DNA of 64,000 nucleotides. Origin: Oligoflexia bacterium. GTDB lineage: Bacteria; Bdellovibrionota; UBA1018; CAIPTA01. Numbering within the stretch: the stretch's first letter is position 1; the number at the start of each line of letters is the position of its first letter. The translations under genes and the position numbers were made by a program. Positions 26,344 through 34,430 of the stretch are shown in pieces. The DNA lies in assembly GCA_023954355.1 (NCBI GenBank), contig JAMLID010000007.1:48582-112581 (forward strand). The letters run 5' to 3'. The notes under the pieces were generated by a model, which had not been told where the DNA came from, did no database searches, and saw nothing but the letters and a program-made list of their open reading frames with translations.

Positions 26344-28344
26344 GTGAAGCCTATTATTCAAGTAGAAGGTTTAAGTAAAGTATATCGGCCCGAAGGACAA
26401 GCTCCAGGCGACGAGCAACTTGAAGTTAAAGCACTTGATAGCATAAGTCTATCCATAGAGCGTGGAGATTTCGTCGCTATTATAGGTCAATCTGGGTCTG
26501 GAAAATCTACTCTAATGCAAATCTTAGGGCTTTTAGATAGAAAATCTTCTGGAAAATATCTATTGGATGGACAAGATATCTCACTTTTTGATGATGAAAC
26601 CTTAGCGGCTCTTCGTTCTAAAAAAATCGGATTTATTTTTCAATTTTTTAATTTACTCCCAAGAACATCAGCAAAAGATAATGTTTCTCTACCAATGCTA
26701 TACGCTGGAGATGATAATCCTTATCCTAGAGCAGAAGAACTATTAAAAAAAGTTGGATTAAACCAGCGATTAGATCATAAGCCACACCAATTATCTGGTG
26801 GGCAACAACAAAGAGTCGCTATCGCTAGAGCACTAGCTAATCGACCTTCAATCATATTTGCAGATGAGCCAACAGGAAATATCTCTTCAGAACAGTCAAA
26901 TGAAATTCTATCGATGCTAGAAACCTTAAATAAAGAAGAAGGTGTAACTGTGATTCTCGTTACTCACGAACCTGACGTGGCTGAGCGAGCAAATAGAATC
27001 ATTACCTTAAAAGACGGAAAAGTAGAAAAGGATGAGAGAAACAAAAAAATCGCTTACCAAAGTGGTTCTGAATCTTTAAACAATGACTCATTTCAAACAA
27101 AAGCATCGGCTGGTTGGTCTAGAATCAAAGAAAACCTTCGAATGGCCGTAGTTGCTTTATCTTTAAACAAAGTGAGAACGGCCTTAGCTACTTTAGGTAT
27201 AGTTATTGGAATCGGCTCTGTTGTTGCAATGGTCTCTGTAGGTAAAGGCGCACAGCAGTCTATAGAAGAACAATTATCTAGCCTAGGTACAAACCTTTTG
27301 ACGATTTGGCCAATAAATCCAAAATCAAATCCTAAGATGACAAACTCACGACCCTTGAGAAAGTTTACCTTAGAGGATTTAGCTGCCTTACAAAGACAAG
27401 TAACACCAAATAGCCCTATCTCAGGCGTAGGATCTACCGTAAGTGGAACTGTTACTGTTTCAAACGGAGCCAACAATAAGTCTACTCGAATCATTGGCGC
27501 TACGTCTTCTTATGAGCAATTACAGAATGCAAGCCTCACTGTAGGTCACTTTTTTACCGAAGAAGATAATAGAAAAAGAGAGCGCGTGGCAATTTTGGGC
27601 CAAACTGTCGTGAAAGAACTCTTTGGTACTGGAGAAAATCCTGTAGGAAAAATTATCAAAGTAAATAAAGTGGAATTTCGTGTCATTGGCGTACTAAGTG
27701 CAAAAGGCGCTAACAGCTTTCAAGATGCCGACGATCAAATCATAGTCCCCATCCTCACCACAATGCATAGAGTGCTAGGAAAACAAAATGTTGATAATCT
27801 AACAGTAGCGGTACGCGAAGATAAACTCATTGATGATGTTACTGAACAAATTCGAAACGTGCTACGCGCAAGAAGAGGCCTAAAAGAAGGTATCGAAGAT
27901 GATTTCTCAGTACGCTCTTTGAATGAAATTAGAGAAGCCGTAAACAAAAGTACTCAAGCTATATCATCTCTACTTGCGGCAATCGCTTCAATTTCACTTC
28001 TTGTCGGTGGCATAGGTATCATGAATGTAATGCTTGTAAGCGTTAAAGAGAGAACCAAGGAGATTGGACTGCGTAAGGCATTAGGAGCGAGAAAAAAAGA
28101 CGTTATGGTTCAGTTTTTAGTAGAGTCCATTTTAATTTGCCTACTTGGCGGCTGCCTAGGGCTATGCGTGGGTTACTCCTTATCCGCTGCTGCTTCACTT
28201 TGGTTTGGCTGGTCGGTAATAGTACCCCTTTCGGCTGCAGTGCTAGCAGTGGTCTTTTCTATGGCCGTAGGATTATTGTTCGGATTGTGGCCGGCTAAAC
28301 AGGCTTCTGACTTGTCTCCGATTGAGGCCTTGCGGTACGAGTAA
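26344..28344 (+). CDS. MacB-like ABC transporter (ATPase plus FtsX-type permease)
   Basis: The GTG start gives 666 residues. The N-terminal ATPase has Walker A GQSGSGKS (48-55), signature LSGGQQQR, Walker B IIFADEP and the TVILVTHE switch. A membrane helix near 280 is followed by a periplasmic domain of about 230 residues, and three C-terminal helices carry the FtsX/MacB signature ERTKEIGLRKALGA. MacB acts as a mechanotransmitter that drives periplasmic substrates, such as peptides, heme, toxins or lipopeptides, through TolC. It is the last of four overlapping or closely spaced exporter genes. The insertion sequence downstream begins 2 bases after its stop codon. Confidence 0.93.
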   Translation: MKPIIQVEGLSKVYRPEGQAPGDEQLEVKALDSISLSIERGDFVAIIGQSGSGKSTLMQILGLLDRKSSGKYLLDGQDISLFDDETLAALRSKKIGFIFQFFNLLPRTSAKDNVSLPMLYAGDDNPYPRAEELLKKVGLNQRLDHKPHQLSGGQQQRVAIARALANRPSIIFADEPTGNISSEQSNEILSMLETLNKEEGVTVILVTHEPDVAERANRIITLKDGKVEKDERNKKIAYQSGSESLNNDSFQTKASAGWSRIKENLRMAVVALSLNKVRTALATLGIVIGIGSVVAMVSVGKGAQQSIEEQLSSLGTNLLTIWPINPKSNPKMTNSRPLRKFTLEDLAALQRQVTPNSPISGVGSTVSGTVTVSNGANNKSTRIIGATSSYEQLQNASLTVGHFFTEEDNRKRERVAILGQTVVKELFGTGENPVGKIIKVNKVEFRVIGVLSAKGANSFQDADDQIIVPILTTMHRVLGKQNVDNLTVAVREDKLIDDVTEQIRNVLRARRGLKEGIEDDFSVRSLNEIREAVNKSTQAISSLLAAIASISLLVGGIGIMNVMLVSVKERTKEIGLRKALGARKKDVMVQFLVESILICLLGGCLGLCVGYSLSAAASLWFGWSVIVPLSAAVLAVVFSMAVGLLFGLWPAKQASDLSPIEALRYE

Positions 28345-28345
28345 A

Positions 28346-28368
28346 AGCTGGCCTACATGATTGTGCGT
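28346..28368 (+). repeat. left terminal inverted repeat of the insertion sequence
   Basis: It begins AGCTGGCCTACATGATTG and is the exact reverse complement of 29339-29361 over 23 bases. Confidence 0.9.
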
Positions 28369-28430
28369 TGAAATTAAAAAAAGATTTTTTTTAAGAAATT
28401 GGCTTATCATTTGCTATTTAAAGACAAGAA

Positions 28431-29297
28431 ATGAACGTTTGCTGTAGAAAATGCCAATCAGAAAATAAACCCGGACTGAATTTCCAAAAACGTGGGTTCT
28501 TTTATCGAACTTCGGATTCTAAGAAGGTACAAAAATACGTTTGCAATGACTGCCGAAATTACTTCTCTGCTGCAAGCTTTCAGATCTGTTATCGACAAAA
28601 GAAGCGCCAGAAGAACGAGCTTTTACGAAAACTACTCGCTTCAGGTAATTCTCTAAGGCGAGCATCACTAATTTTAAATATTCACCGAACCACAACAGTG
28701 AGAAAATTTTTATTTTTATCTTTAAAAAGTGAGTTTTCTTTTCGCTCCAATAATTTAAAAATCGACAAGGCCTCAATAATCCAATTTGACGACTTAGAAA
28801 CATTTGAAAGTACTAAGTATAAGCCTCTATCTGTGACATTAGCCGTTGAGCATAAAACAAGACGTATACTGGGAGTAGAAGTTTCTCAAATGGCAGCTCA
28901 TGGATTAATCGCTAAAAAAGCTAGATTACGTTACGGACAGCGTAAAGACGAACGAAGAGAAGGCAGAATACGCCTTTTTAAAAAATTAAAGTCTCTAATT
29001 ACAGAAAATGCACTGATTTATTCTGATTCAAACCCGTATTATAAATCTGATGTTAGTAGTTATTTTCCCAAAGCAGCGCACTTGCAATATAAGGGAAGAA
29101 AGGCTGCTAGTTCTGGTTTAGGAGAATTAAAAAAAGGATATCACGATCCTTTGTTTAGTCTAAATCATACTTGTGCCATGTTAAGAGCAAATATTAATCG
29201 TTTGTTTCGCAAAACATGGTGTACGACTAAGAAGCCCGAAAATCTTTATGCTCATCTCATGATTTACGCTGACTTTCATAATCAAACTCTAATCTGA
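28431..29297 (+). CDS. transposase (zinc-ribbon N-terminus, DDE-type)
   Basis: The 288-residue protein starts with a zinc ribbon (C5-x2-C8 and C38-x2-C41) and a helix-turn-helix-like region (SGNSLRRASLILNIHRTTTVRK, residues about 71-92). The catalytic core starts with D120 in IIQFDDLETFE; D199 lies in IYSDSNPYY, and the third acidic residue is probably in the GLGELKKGYHDP block. The tail motif CTTKKPENLYAHL is shared with a family of single-ORF transposases. The gene is intact and centred between the inverted repeats. Assignment to IS1 or a related family needs a database comparison. Confidence 0.85.
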   Translation: MNVCCRKCQSENKPGLNFQKRGFFYRTSDSKKVQKYVCNDCRNYFSAASFQICYRQKKRQKNELLRKLLASGNSLRRASLILNIHRTTTVRKFLFLSLKSEFSFRSNNLKIDKASIIQFDDLETFESTKYKPLSVTLAVEHKTRRILGVEVSQMAAHGLIAKKARLRYGQRKDERREGRIRLFKKLKSLITENALIYSDSNPYYKSDVSSYFPKAAHLQYKGRKAASSGLGELKKGYHDPLFSLNHTCAMLRANINRLFRKTWCTTKKPENLYAHLMIYADFHNQTLI

Positions 29298-29338
29298 AAC
29301 CCATTAAACTTTAATTAAATACAAACTCTCTGTCTTTC

Positions 29339-29361
29339 ACGCACAATCATGTAGGCCAGCT
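29339..29361 (-). repeat. right terminal inverted repeat of the insertion sequence
   Basis: It ends in GTAGGCCAGCT and pairs exactly with the left end at 28346-28368. Confidence 0.9.
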
Positions 29362-29362
29362 A

Positions 29363-29830
29363 TTAGAAAACATAAAAACGAACTCCAACCCCCGCATCCA
29401 CATAAAAATCAGTCGATGGAATCACCCCCAAGTTTACTGCTCCCTGAGCAAAAACCTCTAAATTAGGTTCTTCGAATTCGTAACTGACTCCGACTGGTAC
29501 TCTTGGACCGAACACAAGCTCTCCATCTGCTCTACCAGACTTAGAGCGTAAACCTAAACCAGCACCAAAATATAAATCAAAGGGCTCGCCCTTAACTTCA
29601 AGCATACCGTTTCTACTAAATAAAAAGTCAGCATGGAGATGAAATTTTGAGGCACCGAAAACTGTCCAGCCAGCAGCCATATCTATTGAGTGCTCATCAT
29701 TCAACCAGTAGCGAGCCGTTGCGCCTGTAGGTGAACCTAAAAGCACTCCCGCTCCTAAAGGTAAATCCGCGTATGACTTTATAGGAAGCAAAAAAAACAA
29801 GGACAATAAAAAGCAAACGATTATCTTCAT
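29363..29830 (-). CDS. small outer-membrane beta-barrel-like protein
   Basis: A signal peptide (MKIIVCFLLSLFFLLPIKSYA) is followed by about 130 residues of alternating hydrophobic, Gly-rich strands ending in an aromatic residue (GVGVRFYVF), the hallmark of outer-membrane barrels. I count roughly eight candidate strands, similar to small OmpW/OmpA-like or DUF3996 barrels. Its start overlaps the end of the upstream peroxiredoxin gene by 4 bases, so they are co-transcribed, although a functional link is not obvious. Confidence 0.7.
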   Translation of the reverse strand: MKIIVCFLLSLFFLLPIKSYADLPLGAGVLLGSPTGATARYWLNDEHSIDMAAGWTVFGASKFHLHADFLFSRNGMLEVKGEPFDLYFGAGLGLRSKSGRADGELVFGPRVPVGVSYEFEEPNLEVFAQGAVNLGVIPSTDFYVDAGVGVRFYVF

Positions 29831-30288
29831 ACATTATCTCCATCTATTTTTTTCTTAATCTCGCTGAGTAAATCTTTAGAATTCATATGAGTAATTGGAA
29901 TAAACTCTTTTTTCTGAAACAAAATATTCCCGTCTTTATCTATTAAAAAAACAGCTCTAGAGTTCATATTAAATAGAATTTTTGACTTAACTCCATACAG
30001 GCTGAATACCTCACGCTTAGGGTCAGAAAGAAAGATAAAAGGAAACTGATAAGATTCAGAAAATTTTTTATGCGAATCTATAGAATCAGAACTTATCCCA
30101 ACTACTTGAACTCCAAGAGAGGAAAATTCAGAAAAATTATCTCTGTAATCACATAGTTGCTTTGTGCATGTTGGAGTAAAATTTCCAGGATAAAAGGCCA
30201 AAAGAGTTGTGCCTTTTTTTAAAAGCTCATATAGAGAAACTTTTCTTCCCTCTGAACTAAAAAGAGAAAAATCTTGTGCTTTATTCAT
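29827..30288 (-). CDS. BCP/PrxQ-type peroxiredoxin
   Basis: The 153-residue thioredoxin-fold protein has the peroxidatic motif FTPTCTKQLCDYRD. The first cysteine is peroxidatic and the second, five residues later, matches the resolving cysteine of alpha2-type BCP/PrxQ enzymes. The conserved LLAFYPGNFTPTC and FLSDPKREVFSLYGV segments confirm the family. It reduces hydrogen peroxide or lipid hydroperoxides with thioredoxin as donor, in the cytoplasm. It overlaps the beta-barrel gene by 4 bases. Confidence 0.92.
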   Translation of the reverse strand: MNKAQDFSLFSSEGRKVSLYELLKKGTTLLAFYPGNFTPTCTKQLCDYRDNFSEFSSLGVQVVGISSDSIDSHKKFSESYQFPFIFLSDPKREVFSLYGVKSKILFNMNSRAVFLIDKDGNILFQKKEFIPITHMNSKDLLSEIKKKIDGDNV

Positions 30289-30334
30289 ACATTCTCTTCT
30301 ACCCTAGTACGCAATTTTAGAATACAATTTTCCT

Positions 30335-31102
30335 GTGATTGCCTCTATTCAACAACCGCATTATTTTCCATGGATAGGCTATTTTGAGCAAATCTCTAAT
30401 TCTGATCATTTTATTTTTTTGGACACCGTGCAGTGGATCAAGCAGGGACGACAGCATAGGGCAAAAATAACTCCACCCAAATCAAGGAGTAGCTCAGCTT
30501 TTTACCTAACCATACCTATTCAATCAAAAAACCATAGAGACAAGCCATTTCATGAAATCAAAATAGATGACCAGCAAAACTGGCAAAAACATCATTGGAG
30601 TACTATTCAGTCTATCTACGGCAAAGCCCCCTATTTTCACACGCAGCTAGAGCCAATATGTAAAAATTTTTTCGAAAAATCTCGTAACAAAACCTTCTTA
30701 ATCGATTTATGCACCGAAAGTATTTATTCTCTTTGGGATGCACTACAACTTAGCGCATCTATACATTACGCTACTGACTATGAACTTATAGAGCCTAAAG
30801 CTAGGCCAGATAAAAATCTCCGCCTGATTAATTTGTGCAATTGTGTATCAGCATCTACTTACTATTCGACCATAGGATCTGCACGATATATGAATTTAGA
30901 ACTATTTCGAGAAAATGGAATCAGGGTACAGCAACAAAATTTGAGGCATCCTCAAATTCTTGATCGTCCATTAGACATTTCGATCATAGATTGGATCGCA
31001 CATTTAGAGTTCTCTAAAATTATTTATTTACTAAATTACAGAAAACAACTAATGACAAACTCTACAAATGTCACAAACGATAAAATTATTTATAATAAAT
31101 AG
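30335..31102 (+). CDS. WbqC-like family protein
   Basis: The GTG-started 255-residue protein begins with IASIQQPHYFPWIGYFEQ and DHFIFLDTVQWIKQ, the clear signature of WbqC-like proteins. They are often found in O-antigen or surface-polysaccharide loci and proposed to act in amino-sugar modification, though the activity is not established. Unlike typical cases it is not inside a polysaccharide operon here. It overlaps the convergent methyltransferase gene by 17 bases. Confidence 0.9.
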   Translation: MIASIQQPHYFPWIGYFEQISNSDHFIFLDTVQWIKQGRQHRAKITPPKSRSSSAFYLTIPIQSKNHRDKPFHEIKIDDQQNWQKHHWSTIQSIYGKAPYFHTQLEPICKNFFEKSRNKTFLIDLCTESIYSLWDALQLSASIHYATDYELIEPKARPDKNLRLINLCNCVSASTYYSTIGSARYMNLELFRENGIRVQQQNLRHPQILDRPLDISIIDWIAHLEFSKIIYLLNYRKQLMTNSTNVTNDKIIYNK

Positions 31103-31745
31103 AATAATTAATGGAATGTTTTGTTCTATACGTTTGCAACCAAGGATGATTTTTTTCAATAATCTTTCTTACAGATCCTCCTCTAGCAATTAAAATAAAT
31201 GAATGTGTTAATTTTTTCATTTTTTCTAAAATTTTTTCTATATCTTTTTGTAAACCAAAATCATAAATCACATATAGATCGGCGAAGGGCAACTCAATAG
31301 ATTTTAAATCTGCCGCAAAAAACTCTGTATTTGCAAGGCCTAGCATTTCAAAAATTCGTCTACCTTCTTTTACTCTCTCTTCTTCAATTTCATAGCCAAT
31401 GAATTTACCATCAGGAAAAAATATTTTAAAAACTATCCCCCACCTGCCGTAAGCAGCACCTAAATCAGCCAGAGTTGCATTTTTCTCTATATCAAGAGAT
31501 AGTAAAATTTCCTGACACTCTTCGTATGGTGTTGAAAAACGGCTACACCCAATATGGCTCCAATTTTCATAATCCTGTCTTCTTAGGATTCTATTTTCTA
31601 TTTTACTGATTTCAAAACCAATGGCTTTATCTATTGCTTCTGAGCTTGTTTTTCGCATCTCATACTGCAATGGATCTTTGTGATTTTGAAAAAAAACTCT
31701 TAATTCATCAATCTTCATTACAGGAATCAATGTAACGCAATCCAT
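31086..31745 (-). CDS. class I SAM-dependent methyltransferase-like protein
   Basis: The core motif LADLGAAYGRWGIVFKIFFP matches the SAM-binding loop (motif I), followed by FIGYEIEEERVKEGR with the acidic residue at the end of strand 2 and FFAADLKSIELPFADLYVIYDF for motifs II-III. A GTG at 31757 could extend the protein by four residues; I chose the ATG at 31745, with MKIDEL further inside as a third option. None has a convincing ribosome site. Substrate unknown. Its 3' end overlaps the convergent WbqC-like gene. Confidence 0.7.
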   Translation of the reverse strand: MDCVTLIPVMKIDELRVFFQNHKDPLQYEMRKTSSEAIDKAIGFEISKIENRILRRQDYENWSHIGCSRFSTPYEECQEILLSLDIEKNATLADLGAAYGRWGIVFKIFFPDGKFIGYEIEEERVKEGRRIFEMLGLANTEFFAADLKSIELPFADLYVIYDFGLQKDIEKILEKMKKLTHSFILIARGGSVRKIIEKNHPWLQTYRTKHSINYSIYYK

Positions 31746-31823
31746 CTTAAATAACACATAAGATAAGAAATTTTCTCTGTCGGTTACTAGATTGAGATCG
31801 GCCTTTCCGATAAACTGATATGG

Positions 31824-32582
31824 ATGAAAAAAAGTGATGGAATACTTGTATTAGAAGGCTTAGATCATCTGTCTACCAGATTCGGCACGAAAAATAAGTG
31901 GCATAATCAATGTATTTACTTTTTTTCAAAAGAACCAATAGCCAGTGAATTCATCACACTTGATCCACCTTGCTACGAAGCCATTGGACTAAGCGAAGCC
32001 AATCAGCAAGTTTTCACTGATTTATGCTCATTTTTAAAGTGGCCAGAAAAAGATTGCCTACTTATACATTTAGAAAAAAACATCCCACCAAAACTGACTA
32101 ATTTAAAAGAATTGCAGTATTTAGGTGAATGGCGCGTCTGGGAATTTATGATCCCCTCTGAGGTGCAGCCAATGACAAGAATAACAATCCATCGAGTAGA
32201 AGAAGTACCCGACATTAAAGAATATGAATCACTAGAACCAGACGATCAGATCGGCGGCCAAGGACCTCATGACGCATATACCGAGTGGTATCTATGTAAA
32301 GAGGGAAATAAAGATATTGTTGGAAAATTTAGGCTCACTTCTTTAGAAGAATCTACAGTGCTTCTTAGTAGATACTATTTAACTGCAAAAGGAAAAAATT
32401 TTGAATCTCAAATTTTTTCAAGCATCGAAAATCACCTATATTTTAAGAAAAAGAAACGTATACTCGCCTTTGAAACAAAAACGTTACAAGAGAAAAACCT
32501 ATTAGAAAATCGCTTTCAAAATTGTTTGTCGATCTATGCATCGCGCATCAAAATTAACGATTCGCATTTAAGAAAACTGTAA
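31824..32582 (+). CDS. hypothetical cytoplasmic protein
   Basis: I do not recognise this 252-residue protein. It lacks a signal peptide and membrane segments. The second half (IVGKFRLTSLEESTVLLSRY, then a helix and a KRILAFETKTLQEKNLLENRF segment) has the strand-helix-strand rhythm of the GNAT fold, but the pyrophosphate-binding loop is not clear. It is divergent from the methyltransferase gene and its 3' end overlaps the convergent membrane-anchored protein gene by 29 bases. Confidence 0.6.
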   Translation: MKKSDGILVLEGLDHLSTRFGTKNKWHNQCIYFFSKEPIASEFITLDPPCYEAIGLSEANQQVFTDLCSFLKWPEKDCLLIHLEKNIPPKLTNLKELQYLGEWRVWEFMIPSEVQPMTRITIHRVEEVPDIKEYESLEPDDQIGGQGPHDAYTEWYLCKEGNKDIVGKFRLTSLEESTVLLSRYYLTAKGKNFESQIFSSIENHLYFKKKKRILAFETKTLQEKNLLENRFQNCLSIYASRIKINDSHLRKL

Positions 32583-33075
32583 TCCTTTGATCTGCGATTG
32601 CTGAGCCATCTTTAACCCAAAGAAATTTTCCTTCTGCTGATGGAGCTCCATCTCCCGCTGGCAACCAAGTACCACTAAAAGACAACGAACCTAAGTTAGA
32701 ACTTACGCAACGTAAAAATAATTCTGCTTCACTTGCTTTTACATCATTACATTCAAAATACTCTGGAGATCCACCACCAATAGGCTCCATTTTTGCACTT
32801 CCTAAATAGCCACCTTCATCTTTTTTATTGACGGTAAAAAATGAAAACCGATGCTCAATAGCCTCTATAGGGCTCGTAGGAGAATATGTTCCTACATAGG
32901 AATTTACACCTTCTCTTGGTTCAGAAATTTCTACATGATCAGATAGATCAATATCTGCTTCGTTTACTCTTGATCGCTCTTTATATTTATAAAAAGCAAC
33001 CATTGCAGCTGCCAAAACAGCTATTCCGATAAAACCATAAGTAAATGCACTACCGCTATTATTAGATTTAGCCAT
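32554..33075 (-). CDS. membrane-anchored hypothetical protein
   Basis: One transmembrane helix (FTYGFIGIAVLAAAMVAFYKY, residues about 11-31) is followed by a basic stop-transfer stretch and a soluble domain of about 130 residues containing two cysteines (FECNDVKASEAELFLRCVSS). I cannot assign the family. A short Asn/Ser-rich head precedes the anchor. Topology (inside or outside) is unclear: the positive residues after the helix would favour the C-terminus in the cytoplasm, the cysteine pair the periplasm. Confidence 0.65.
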   Translation of the reverse strand: MAKSNNSGSAFTYGFIGIAVLAAAMVAFYKYKERSRVNEADIDLSDHVEISEPREGVNSYVGTYSPTSPIEAIEHRFSFFTVNKKDEGGYLGSAKMEPIGGGSPEYFECNDVKASEAELFLRCVSSNLGSLSFSGTWLPAGDGAPSAEGKFLWVKDGSAIADQRITVFLNANR

Positions 33076-33157
33076 GGTTTAATTTTACTTTATTCGATAG
33101 AAATCGTCACCACTAAATCAAGATCCTAAAAAATCAGACCTTTTAGCGGATGAGCCT

Positions 33158-34279
33158 TTAGTTGCTAGCTACTTTTTCACATGATTGCGTTTTTGAAACT
33201 TCGACTACAAAAGAATGTATAGTTGTTTTTTCGGCTTTCAGACCAGACATCATAGAAACCAAATCTGATTGTAACTTCTTATACTGAACTCTACCGTCCA
33301 AATAGGCGTTTTGTCCAGTTAAGCACTCTTGCTTATCTGGAGAGTTATACAGATATAAAATCTTGCTATGTTTTTCGTCCAGCTGCTTGTCTATTTTTAC
33401 TAAAAAATTATACTCTGATTTTAATCTTAGTTCAGCCTTAGATAGGCCACCTGAGATGGGCTGCTCTAAAGAATTAGAAAGTTGTTTAGCGATTTCTTTA
33501 CCACACACTGCTCCACCGCTTATTGAAGCAGAGGCAGCAGAATCTTTCATGGTTTTATCAAGTTCGTTAATCGCAGCACTCACTCTTTTAGCATGTGCTT
33601 TAAGCTCAGTTTTCGCCGGATCAAGCACTTCTTTTAATTTATTACCATGCATTGGAGCACAAGATTCTAAAGTAGTTTTTGATCCAACTTTAGTGTTCAT
33701 CTTTTCAAGATCATTCTCAAGACGCTTTACTATTGCTAAATAATTTGCAAGACGACCCTTTAAATCTAATCCATCTTTATATGTTGCTGGTTTTTTGTCT
33801 GCTGCCTTTTTCACTTTCGGAGCTTCTTCTTCAGCAACTAATTCCTCTTGTTTCTTTGCATTTTCCGCAGCCTCTGCTGCCTTTGCTTTAGCTACAATCT
33901 CTTCCCAATTTTCTGGTTTAAATTGAGGGGCAGGAACATTTTTATCATCAAGACCGCTCACGACACTTTCTTCTGGTTTGTAGTCTGGTCTAAATTGGGG
34001 TGTTGGTATTTTTTCGGCTATAGCTTCATCCTGCACTACTGCACTATCTTCACGAAATTTTGGAATGGGTACTCCTCTTGTTATTTCTTGTTCTTTTTTC
34101 TTTGCCTTATAAATCGCATCAATTAATTGTGCTTGAACCGAAGGCTCGCCTGGACGAGAGCCTTCTCCGTCGCCACCTACATATAAAGTGGTTTCTCCTC
34201 CGTCAGCTGCCATAGCCGTAGAAATTAGTACCATGCTTATGGCAAACAAAAATCCTATTTGTAATTGTATTATCTTCAT
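33158..34279 (-). CDS. secreted protein with P-x-P-x-F repeats and coiled-coil segments
   Basis: A GTG at 34285 opens the frame, but the ATG at 34279 has an AAGGTGG ribosome site and gives the signal peptide MKIIQLQIGFLFAISMVLIS through AMAA. After a Gly-rich start, three imperfect repeats appear: GVPIPKFRED, KIPTPQFRPD and NVPAPQFKPE. An Ala/Lys/Glu-rich helical stretch (about residues 130-170) follows, then an all-helical C-terminal domain with several cysteines that may pair. The family is not recognised. The repeats could be docking peptides for a partner in the envelope. Confidence 0.7.
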   Translation of the reverse strand: MKIIQLQIGFLFAISMVLISTAMAADGGETTLYVGGDGEGSRPGEPSVQAQLIDAIYKAKKKEQEITRGVPIPKFREDSAVVQDEAIAEKIPTPQFRPDYKPEESVVSGLDDKNVPAPQFKPENWEEIVAKAKAAEAAENAKKQEELVAEEEAPKVKKAADKKPATYKDGLDLKGRLANYLAIVKRLENDLEKMNTKVGSKTTLESCAPMHGNKLKEVLDPAKTELKAHAKRVSAAINELDKTMKDSAASASISGGAVCGKEIAKQLSNSLEQPISGGLSKAELRLKSEYNFLVKIDKQLDEKHSKILYLYNSPDKQECLTGQNAYLDGRVQYKKLQSDLVSMMSGLKAEKTTIHSFVVEVSKTQSCEKVASN

Positions 34280-34358
34280 ATCCACCTTAGATAAGTAGAT
34301 TCAACCTTCTTGCCAAGTTTCATAACCTACAACTATTCAGATTTGTTATGAAAAAAGC

Positions 34359-34390
34359 AAAAAACCCCTGTATCTAAAAAGAGACAGGGG
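34359..34390 (-). terminator. rho-independent terminator after the citrate synthase gene
   Basis: On the minus strand an 11-bp stem with one mismatch (CCCCTGTCTCT pairing with AGATACAGGGG) and a loop of four T bases is followed by TTTTTTGCTTTTTT. It lies about 40 bases after the citrate synthase stop codon. A run of T also follows on the plus strand (ATCATTTTTT), so it could work weakly in both directions. Confidence 0.88.
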
Positions 34391-34430
34391 GGATCATTTT
34401 TTACACAACTGTATATTTTATAAACAGATT

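Larger units (their letters stand above)
28346..29361 (+). mobile_element. insertion sequence with 23-bp inverted ends
   Basis: A DDE-type transposase gene is bracketed by perfect 23-bp inverted repeats (28346-28368 and 29339-29361), giving an element of about 1.0 kb. The outermost four bases are AGCT on both ends. AGCT is self-complementary, so it may be part of the repeat or a 4-bp target duplication; in the latter case the element is 28350-29357. The insertion lies between the macB stop codon and a convergent gene's stop codon and disrupts nothing. Intact ends and frame suggest a recent arrival. The family is uncertain (IS1-like from the zinc-ribbon N-terminus). Confidence 0.88.

Noticed and set aside
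28346..29361. 23-bp inverted repeats as a split bidirectional terminator
   Set aside because: They lie 970 bases apart and bracket a transposase gene exactly, and no T run follows the arms.
33363..34126. two open frames opposite the PxPxF-repeat protein
   Set aside because: Cys/Ser/Leu/Phe-rich translations with no motif; the minus-strand gene has a signal peptide, ribosome site and repeats.
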